A DNA stretch of 10,000 nt from Botryococcus braunii. Lineage: Eukaryota; Chlorophyta; Trebouxiophyceae. Position numbers and translations under genes: made by a program. How positions within the stretch are numbered: position 1 is the first letter of the stretch; each line of letters starts with the position of its first letter. This document shows, one piece after another, positions 1 through 8,000 of the stretch. The notes below the pieces were generated by a model. The model did no database searches. It was given only the letters and a program-made list of their open reading frames with translations, and was not told the DNA's origin. The stretch spans positions 147,501 through 157,500 of the forward strand of contig MVGU01000716.1 in NCBI GenBank assembly GCA_002005505.1. Reading direction: 5' to 3'.

Positions 1-2
1 GT

Positions 3-200
3 GGTTCCCAGGGTACCATCACCCGTCTGTGTTTGTCAAAGCACCCCCACCCGTGGATGGTTCCTAGGGTACCATCACCCATGCATGTTCGTCAAGATAC
101 CTCCGCCTAAAAATGCTTATTAGTACACATCACCAGTCCACATTCGCAAGGTGTCCCCGTGCTACCCATTGTCGAGCATACCATCACCTTTGCAGCATAC
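3..200. repeat. Degenerate ~55-bp tandem repeat, four copies, runs off the left edge
   Basis: The shared core CATCACC starts at 17, 73, 128 and 182 (spacing 56, 55, 54). The first two copies are close (GGTTCC.AGGGTACCATCACCC, start 3 and 59); copies three and four have decayed. It is probably the edge of a larger minisatellite. Confidence 0.65.
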
Positions 201-204
201 CATG

Positions 205-899
205 ATCTTAGCCGTCTGCTTTGCTGATGGTGCTGCACTTGCACACAGCACTCAGAGTACCACTAGTCGGCGACGCCCATGTATTCAATTTAGGAATATG
301 TTATGTGTCCAATGGGTACTATGGCATTGAGAAGAATAACATATGTGATTCCAGATCAAGACCCCAAGATGGTTCCTATCTGAGCTGGAACTGATTTGTC
401 AGTAACCAGCAGTTCTGGTTTTGTTTGTTTCTGAAAGATGAGTTAGTTCCCGAGTTCAATTGACTGCAGTGCATACCACTTGCCACACTGGCTGTAGTTG
501 GATTTTGTTGTCTGTAACTTTAGGGAACGGCAGCTTGGTCCATAATCCTCAACGGAACTAAGCTGGGAAGAAATGAGAAAGAACCCTCACAGTTCTTGTT
601 CTGCCTGCATCCCAACAACTATTCTGCAATAACCCCAAAAACGCATTGCGACCCGAAGATAAGCGAAGCTCTCCCTTGTTTCGCAGCAGCAACTGTTTCA
701 GAAGCGTTCCGGGACATGTAATTGAATGCAGGGCCCAGGGAAGCATACCAAAAATTATGTGGCAATTTCTGGTATGCAGGTCGTTAAGCAAGAGATGGGA
801 GGTTGCATTGCTGGCCGCAGTCTTTCGTACTTGCAACTTCACTCTGTGCTGGACTCGTATGAAGTTTAATGCCAGCTGCCTGCTCTTCTTGCTGCCCTC

Positions 900-900
<1 letters not shown>
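205..900. other. No gene recognised
   Basis: Open frames here are short and low in complexity, and none shows a domain or a convincing splice pair. Long minus-strand openness across 558-1250 depends on the CA/CG microsatellite and the poly-C run, which are stop-free in several frames. Confidence 0.5.
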
Positions 901-963
<63 letters not shown>

Positions 964-966
964 CGC
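901..966. repeat. Mirrored microsatellite (GC)7-(GT)20-(GC)6
   Basis: Uninterrupted alternating purine-pyrimidine for 66 bp: GC at 901-914, GT at 915-954, GC at 955-966. Such tracts favour Z-DNA (known). Confidence 0.95.
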
Positions 967-1034
967 TGATCTACATCATGTGCCATGTCTTGTGCCAGGA
1001 CGTGATGGAAGGTGTCATGGAGGTGGAGAAACTG

Positions 1035-1048
1035 CCCCCCCCCCCCCC
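1035..1048. repeat. C14 homopolymer
   Basis: Fourteen consecutive C on the plus strand, 68 bp past the GT tract. It encodes artificial Pro or Gly runs in open frames on either strand. Length is prone to sequencing error. Confidence 0.9.
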
Positions 1049-1097
1049 ACGGGTGCGGGCGTTGGGCATCAAGCCAAGCCGGATTGAAAAAAGTGTG

Positions 1098-1130
1098 GGT
1101 GTTTATCCCAGTTACACCGGGATAGACACC
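1098..1130. repeat. Short hairpin: 12-bp stem, 9-nt loop
   Basis: GGTGTTTATCCC at 1098-1109 pairs with GGGATAGACACC at 1119-1130, one non-identical position (a G-T wobble on one strand). On the minus strand TGTAA falls at the loop (1112-1116). Confidence 0.7.
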
Positions 1131-1185
1131 ATGGATTGCTTCCAGATTGGACAAGCAAGTGATGTCGTGATGCCACGTGGGTGTC

Positions 1186-1414
1186 CTATTTTGACATGGC
1201 CAGACGAAAAGCCACTGTGCAATTAAATGCAACCCAGAGCTGATACCCAAACTGCAATAAATTCATGCATAGTACGGAACAAGCCTCATCTTTATAAACC
1301 TCCAAAACTTTGAAGTCAAAACAAACGCGCGCCAGGATAGACTCAGGGAGGCTTGTCATGACTCCGCTGATGGAGTGGGAGAATTGCAACTTGCACTTTG
1401 CAAGCTCCGGGACC
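1186..1414 (-). CDS. Possible terminal exon, product not recognised
   Basis: After a TTTTCCAG acceptor the frame reads VPELAKCKLQFSHSISG, MTSLPESILARVCFDFKVLE and VYKDEACSV before a TAG at 1186. It could be a late exon of the 1823-3021 gene or of another gene; no phase-matched link was found. A TGTAA pentamer on this strand lies about 70 nt downstream. Evidence is only reading-frame quality and one acceptor. Confidence 0.25.
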
Positions 1415-1522
1415 CTGGAAAAGATGCGTATATCAAATCATTCACTAACGTATAGAATCGAAACAGGTCAAAGATTAAAAGTTGCTGCTGCCTAAAGCTG
1501 ATCCTGATTTGTGGCGGAACGC

Positions 1523-1544
1523 ACAAACAAACAAACAAATAAAT
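1523..1544. repeat. Short (ACAA)n microsatellite
   Basis: About four ACAA units grading into AAATAAAT. No coding evidence around it. Confidence 0.8.
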
Positions 1545-1822
1545 TGATCTATCTACTCTTAGCAAAACTAAATCCTGCAAGAAAACCTCTATATTTGAAC
1601 ATTGTTCCAAAACGAGTTTGGTTGCGCTCTGCAATGCCTCTGTTCCCATACCGCGCGTAATTCAATTTGAAATACCAGCCTGCTACCACACGCCTGCAAC
1701 CCCTCAATGAGAAATGAGCACCACCCATTCGGAGCGCAAAAGCAGGTGGTGCCAGTGGTGAGATATTGCGGCTCGGTATGTGTATATAGCAAATTGCTCC
1801 TGGACCAGCCTTGCTGTGCGCA

Positions 1823-3021
1823 TCAAAAATCAATGAAAGTGTCAGACGCTGTTTGATCCCCAAGACCCTGCCCCGCTGATACGAGGGCGATTGCCCCAAT
1901 AGACAATCCCCAGCCCCTTAATAAGTGCAGCATGCTCTTGCAATGGTAGTGTACAAGTGACCTGGGAATGGTGAAGAACTTATAAACTTGAGAGTCTGAC
2001 CCTTGAGATGACAAGTACTTGCAGGCCAGAGCAATCATAATGTACATACAATCTGTAGAACGCGGACCTCATGTTGCCAGATACCTCTGCAAGGAAAGTG
2101 GGACTCCATTCTAGCAATGCTCAAACCCCGATCCCCCTGGAAACACTCCAGCCAGTGTCTGGATCCTGGCAAAATGCCATGGCTCTTGGATAAAATTCTG
2201 GCTTGCCAGGCAGCTAAAGATAACCAGCTCTTGCAACTTTTGCGACGTGCTACTCAAACATGCTCATACTTCTCGAGAACTGTTCACCACCGGAAACATT
2301 CAAACACCCCAACACGATGCTCATCCCATACCTGAACAGTCACTGTTGCCAAAATATGAACGGTATGGTGCGCTGTGCATCAGGTGCATAGCCGCACGGC
2401 TGCAGAAACGCTGGCCATGAATACTGGCCATTGCATCAATCTAGGGACATGGAGATGATGCATCTACACAGCCGTTAATACTTCATGCAGCGTAGGGCTT
2501 TTATGAGAATACAAACTCAATTGCTGTGCCCCTCAGCTTTTCTGCAATTCACAACGTTTGAGAGATAGCTTCCAAAACACACATTACTGATGTACCTCGC
2601 CTTTGGAGGAAAGGAAAGATTGCCGTCCTCAGTAAAAGGAACAATCACTCCCACTAATGCTGTGCAGAGCTTCTGTAGCTCACACTCTAAGTTCTGGAGT
2701 GCTCACTGGGCATCCTCAGTGCCAAAATGTTCAACGCCAAACATCACCCCCATACGCCATCTCAAAGGCAGTGCCAAAGCCCTGTTCAAAGATCCTGAAA
2801 GACAAGATGACTGACTGCCGCTGGCAAGCCTTAGGCACAACACATACACGGCAGGTGCCCCATGCCAATCCTCTTTTTCAAAATCTTGTACAATCACTTC
2901 CGGCTGCCCTACGCGCTTGTTTCCACTTCTGCGGGAACAGAAGGCAATCCTTCTGCTGGTATAGTCGAGGGTCCTGTCACATTGCAAACACCATTAAGGC
3001 TTCATTCAAAAACGACGTCAT
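1823..3021 (-). CDS. Probable seven-exon gene, product not recognised
   Basis: Exons from the minus strand: 2990-3021 (tentative ATG exon), 2848-2928, 2748-2794, 2596-2686, 2332-2399, 2050-2086, 1823-1961. All phases agree and total 495 nt (164 residues plus stop). The best junction joins GQPEVIVQDFEKEDWHGAPA to VIFEQGFGTAFEMAYG across a 53-nt intron with GTATGT donor and CTTTCAG acceptor. Later exons read LQKLCTALVGVIVPF, EDGNLSFPPKA|S, then RAAMHLMHSAPYRSYFGNSD. The last exon has HLLRGWGLSIGAIALVSAG, a possible membrane segment, and stops at TGA. An alternative third junction (donor at 2742, acceptor to 2693) is also in frame. I recognise no family. The first exon is weak, and further 3' exons are possible. 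Confidence 0.5.
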
Positions 3022-3312
3022 TTATCTGGAAAGTGGTTTTGACACTGTACAAATGTTCATGGCCCCAATCAGATCATTTAAAACAAACGTGTCCAACACA
3101 CAAGAAAAGCAAAGACCCCAACACCCTTTGCTCATCCAAAACTTTATCGGGTAACTAACGGTCTGATGCCGAGGAATCCCAGCCAGGGGCAATTTATTAC
3201 GATGCCAGGTAACTAGTCTCCAACTTAACAGTAACGGTAGAACACTTGTGCAAAACCCTCTAGCTATCTTTGAAGTCTGGGGTCACTACTGCAAAGCAGT
3301 CGGTGTGTTTAT

Positions 3313-3461
3313 TGACCCATTTTGAGAAGCCTGTCACCAACGTTTTTCCCCATCAAATAACCTAGTTTCTCGGCAAAAGCGGTCTATTTGAAGGCGTTGC
3401 TCAAGAAACTAGGTTCTTTGATGTGGAAAACCGTGGTTGACAGGCTTCTCAAAAAGGGTTA
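3313..3461. repeat. Long inverted repeat, 58-bp arms with a 33-nt loop
   Basis: The arms 3313-3370 and 3404-3461 align without gaps; about 51 of 58 positions pair. The left arm includes TTTTGAGAAGCCTGTCA and AACCTAGTTTCT; the right arm carries their complements. It sits between the phosphatase 3' end and the second gene's 5' end. It may be a small foldback (MITE-like) element or a hairpin RNA locus. No coding capacity and no clear target-site duplication were seen. Confidence 0.9.
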
Positions 3462-3561
3462 TGGCTTCAACATCCCGTGCAGCATCATTGGGCAGAACTT
3501 CTTAAGTGTGAGGTACATATGAACGGACCTGATGCATAAAACAGTTACGACACTTGTAGCG

Positions 3562-3566
3562 TTACA
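3562..3566 (-). terminator. Candidate poly(A) signal TGTAA of the phosphatase gene
   Basis: TGTAA on the minus strand, about 170 nt past the phosphatase stop. TGTAA is the usual poly(A) pentamer in chlorophyte algae (known); its use here is inferred from position only. A pentamer can occur by chance. Confidence 0.4.
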
Positions 3567-3572
3567 TTACGT

Positions 3573-3640
3573 GATAAGCAAGGCTTGATATGTCATGGCA
3601 TCATGCTGGATAGGCAAGGCTTGCTATGTCATGGGATCAT
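3573..3640. repeat. 36-bp tandem duplication
   Basis: Two copies start at 3573 and 3609. The compared 32 positions differ at three. Both copies carry GCAAGGCTTG followed by TATGTCATGG. It lies in the 3' region of the phosphatase gene, within 175 nt of its stop. Confidence 0.85.
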
Positions 3641-3734
3641 CCAAGAATGCATCAAAAAAACCCTTGAAAGCAACCTCACAAAACCCGAGCTGACATCCAA
3701 GCTGATATACAAAAAAAGCAGTTGAGAGGACATC

Positions 3735-3998
3735 TCATGTGTGAACACCTCTCCCCCCCTGCGAACAAGACACACCTGCTCCCAGGGCCCCTGCCGAACT
3801 GTCCCCAGTTTCCATAGGAGTAACAGCCGCTGCGATCTCGCAATATGGCTTCAGGACGATCACCATGGCGGACATGTTATCACAACCTTTCCCACCATCA
3901 GTCTCGGTGTCAGGTGCCATGCACCGATCACACAATGCTTCGCAGACGTCCTTGGGGCTCATACCCTGCTGCAGCTTGCTAGCGACAAAGTCAACTGC
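3735..3998 (-). CDS. PPM1G: PP2C terminal exon: GCDN motif and C-terminal tail
   Basis: Acceptor CTTGCTGCAG, then [47 protein letters not shown]. The Asp of GCDN is the last metal ligand of the PP2C core. The core ends at VIVLKP, followed by about 36 low-complexity residues ([17 protein letters not shown] and a Gly-rich end) and a TGA at 3737-3735. The reading SNQE|AVDF restores the conserved helix start across the 1182-nt intron. Confidence 0.95.
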   Translation of the reverse strand, partial: AVDFVASKLQQGMSPKDVCEALCDRCMAPDTETDGGKGCDNMSAMVIVLKPYCEIAAAVTPMETGDSSAGALGAGVSCSQGGRGVHT

Positions 3999-4579
3999 CT
4001 GCAGCAAGATTGAAATTCTGTAAACGCTTCCGGCAGTTATGGAATACAAGCATGCACATTCAATGCTCATCGAACAGCATGGAAAGGCATCATGACACCA
4101 AGAGTAAATGTGCAACACTAAACAATCTGCAAACTGGATGAGGCTCAGACAATAAGACACATTCGTTGCTTCTACTTCGCGTGCATCCAATGAAACCATA
4201 CAAGCCAAACAGAGAGACAGCATATTCATCTAAATAATGATACTCTAAATGAAGGACAAACTCAATGACATGCAGTAAGTATTGAAGAGGTGCATAAGCT
4301 TTTCCTGTTGCTCCCCCGCCCCGCCTCTAGTCTGCCTCTTAATAAGCCTTAGTTGACCAAAAGTATACCTAGTTCTCCTCGCAATCACAACGTTGAGCCC
4401 ATGCGACAATGATCCGATCATGGTGTGACGGAACCTCTAGCCATATGTGGGCCTCTGGCCAAACGCCCAACCCCACATGGCATCATGCAGGAAGTGTAAA
4501 ACGTTCCTCCGACTCTCTCTCCTTCCCTCCCCCCATCCCCCCCTCTCTCTCGCTCCCACTGCTTGCGTTCCCCCCCCCT

Positions 4580-4640
<61 letters not shown>

Positions 4641-4933
4641 TGCGTGTGTGTGTGTGTGTGTATCTGTGTGTGTGTGTGTGTGTGTTTGCATGTGTGTGTG
4701 TGTGTGTGCGCGCGCGCACGTGCGCGCGGGCGCGCACCGCAACCCCTTCCCCTCGCATGTGCGTGTAGATGGGGGAGCGCACATCCACTCATTCACACAT
4801 TAATCTTTGTGCAGGCAGGTTTGCGCATGTCTATGTGTGTTCGTCCGCCCGTCCGTCTTTGCACAAGCGTGCGCACGTGCGTGTGCTGCGTTCTTCAGAA
4901 TATGATAGCACAGGCGCGCGCACTCACACATGC

Positions 4934-5029
<96 letters not shown>

Positions 5030-8000
5030 GCGCGCGCACGCACGCACGCACGCACGCACGCGCGCGCATAAACACAGACACATTCATACACAGTGGGAGG
5101 GAAGGAAGGAAGGGAGGGTGGCAGCGGGGCACCAAGAATGCTGTAACATCTGAAAGGTGCCAGACCAAGGGCTACCTCACCTCTTGATTTGAGAGGACAT
5201 CCCAAATGCCATCACATGCCAACAAAAGGAAATCATCCCCTTGCTGCAATTGCATGTGCCGTACTTCAGGGACCGCAGTCACCATTTGCTCCTCAGGTCC
5301 CAAACCCACACTTTGCTTGTATTCAAGGTCCCCCAATGCCCTCGACAGATTAAGGCTGGCATTAACGCGACCATCCGCAACAAAGCCACCAGCCTGCACC
5401 CATGCGCATGCGTTTAAAATCTTGCGTTTAAAATCCGCCACACTCAGGACTCCTGCTGAGCCAGCCCCTCCCAACAAAAATTTGTAATGCTTTATCCTAG
5501 ATACGTCATGGCTATCCTCCCACTTACACTATTTCACAGCAAGGTACCTTAATTGTCCGATACGCACAAGCCCTCATTTCAAGCCTAATAGCCACCACTA
5601 TTGGAAAATGAAGAGTTGGCAAACACATATTGAAGCCTGCTCTATCCCCAATTGTTTTTCAGTACCGCTGCAGCAAAAGCCATAATTCAAGCTTCCCTTG
5701 AGCTATAAGGCTTACTGTACAATTCCCTGATCCCATGCTATTGCCCTAAACTGCAAAACAGTGGGCAGGGAAACAAGCATCTGCAGGGGCCAAAGCATCC
5801 CCCCCACCCCCCCCCCCCCAACCCCCCACACACACACACCTTCACACATGCGCGCAAGCGCACCCACACACTCACGCACGCACGCGTTGCCAGGAAGGAA
5901 TCAAGATAAGAATATAATATCCATTGCAGGGGTAAGGACAAATGCTTTCGTTTCATGAGGGAAGGACAATCAAGGACCACCTTCCAAAAGGCATATTGTC
6001 ACTTTCAAATTCGCACCTTAATGATCCGGGCAAGCTCTGCAGGGTCTGTTGGCTTGTGGTCGGTTGTCATCGCTACAGCACGACCTCTCCTTGAAAAAAC
6101 ACAACGGGAGTCGCCAGCATTCGCAACATAGAGTATCCCTCCCTTGACCAATGCCGCGACCTGACATCCAAAGCCCCACCTTACATAGCAAGATCTGCTG
6201 AACCTAATTCAACGTGGTTGCCCTACAGCTGGAAACAGTGCTCAAACACGAAGTTACAAATCAATATCACTCCTATGTCCCCAACATAACAAGAATATTG
6301 ACCAGCCAAGCGATGCCCCCTCATAGACGCCCCAAACCAGACTTTGCGAAAGTACAGCCAGGCCCTCATCAGGATTCTGCGCTTGCAAGAACTGAACTCT
6401 ATTAGTTGGCAGAGCCAAGATGAACAGGATTCACTCACTGCTGTGCAACCGCCGCCCGGAAGCTGCCGCATGCTCCTTGTTTTGATAGAGATGAACGTCG
6501 CACCATCGTCCCCAGAGTCTTCTTCGCTGCTGCTTGAGCTGGAACTGGAGCTCAAAGCATCTGCAGCGTTTGCTTGCTTGCTAGAAGTCCCATCGTTATC
6601 TGTACACCCACACAACGCAAGATTAAAAACCTTCCATCCGTAGATCTTCCGCACCACTGGAAGTAGTGTGAAACAATGGCCCACTACTGACTTTCGTGTT
6701 CATTGGACCTGAGGGTGTATGTCAAAGCTGCAGAAATACGTCAAACCCTACGCCGATAGCCACTACTCACAAATGAGTGAAATAAACACAACACTAGAGT
6801 CCTCCTTACTACCTTCCTCGACTTTCTAACGATCCTCAAACCTCTACCTTTGTGGGTTGCCTACCCAGGTATATGTGACAGAACAATCGACTCGCGAACA
6901 GCCTACAGTGAATGACAAACTTCACATGTGAGGCTCCTTTACAATAGAGCAGCAAGTATCTATGGGGCTGACCTGACTTTGAATGTGTAACCCCATTGAC
7001 CAGACTGCGTCCCTGACCCGGCTCTCTGCGTGCATTACCATTCCGATTCGCAGTGTCTTCTGAATCAACATCCCTTTTCCGCTTTGGTTTTAGTGAAGAC
7101 CTTCCCTCCCCGTCCTTTGGGGACCTGTCCTCACCTGATACAGCCAGCCATATTGCTCAGGCTTTGGGCGATAGGATGCTATGCGAAAAGCTTGATTTCA
7201 GGTCCATCCGGCCCAAAAAGGTGCCACAAGTAAAAGGGGTTCTTGCAATGCGACCAGGACACAGCAGGGAAATTCTAGCACAATGGTCAACGCATCAGGT
7301 ACTCGGCCTTGAATTTGGGACCACCACTCCTGCTCATCCCTAACACTGAAGATAAAATATTTGTGTGTGCACTACCTGATTTCAAATATTAAAACTCTTC
7401 AGCTTACCTTACCCCTGCCCATCTGAAAACCCAACAGAGACGGGCAGGTCACTTGGAAAACCTTTCAAGTAACCATGCAGGGTATTGAACTCTGCCAATG
7501 GGGCTTAGCTAAACTTACTATCTCTTAAAACTTGACGCTGGACAATCTGCGCTGCTAACTTAATACCCAGTGACAGGCTGTATTCCACCTGCCCTACCCC
7601 GTTTTGGTTGGGAAGGGTTCAGTAGCCTTTGCAATACACTGGGCTTGAGCCCAACCTGAAATTACCACAAAAAAAGTTCCTATACGACCAATGCACTGAA
7701 ACATATCACTAATTTCAGGAATACCGGGCATCTAACTGCAGTAACACATCTGGATGAACCAAACAACAAATCTTATAACGACACAATAGAATGGAACCGT
7801 TGACAAATTCATACACTAATCGCCCATGACTTTATCAATTCCCTACTTAAATTGTGTAGACAAACCCAAAAGCAGAAATTACAGGTAGGGTGATCCCCAA
7901 TAAGATAGGAAAACAACAAAAAATGACAGATTGACAAGCATTCCCTGACTGCCCACCCCTCCATCTCATGCACTCCAGCAAAACTAACAGGAATGGCCAT

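Noticed and set aside
999..1226. Plus-strand frame after a TGTGCCAG acceptor (DVMEGVMEVEKL ... PILTWPDEKPLCN)
   Set aside because: It reads reasonably, but contains the C14 run as poly-Pro, has no upstream partner exon and no recognised family. The opposite strand is equally open.
558..1250. 230-codon minus-strand open frame
   Set aside because: Its length comes from stop-free CA/CG and G-run repeats (a His-Thr run). Only fragments such as GVYPGVTGINTHTFFNPAW look protein-like, without motif or splice support.
1549..1899. 116-codon minus-strand open frame overlapping the last exon of the unrecognised gene
   Set aside because: Different frame from the spliced gene. A stretch after TTGCAG could be an exon (CGSRLVFQIELRA before a GTATGG donor), but no phase-consistent chain could be settled.
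2657..3154. 165-codon plus-strand open frame
   Set aside because: Antisense to the spliced minus-strand gene; composition rich in Gln, His, Ser and Arg with no motif. The minus strand has matched splice sites.
4513..5117. Virus-like or transposon-derived insertion as the source of the repeat-rich intron
   Set aside because: No terminal repeats, target duplication or encoded protein; simple-repeat expansion is enough.
4409..5205. Several long open frames on both strands over the microsatellites
   Set aside because: Translations are Cys-Val or His-Thr repeats; they lie in an intron of the phosphatase gene.
7053..7343. 96-codon plus-strand open frame
   Set aside because: Antisense to the KPKRKR-encoding exon and its intron; no motif and no splice partner.
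7408..7422. Possible 15-nt microexon between GTTTTCAG and GTAAGC on the minus strand
   Set aside because: Inclusion in the required phase would bring in a TAA stop; the 10-nt version shifts the frame. It also lies in one arm of a hairpin (7414-7448). At most a poison exon.
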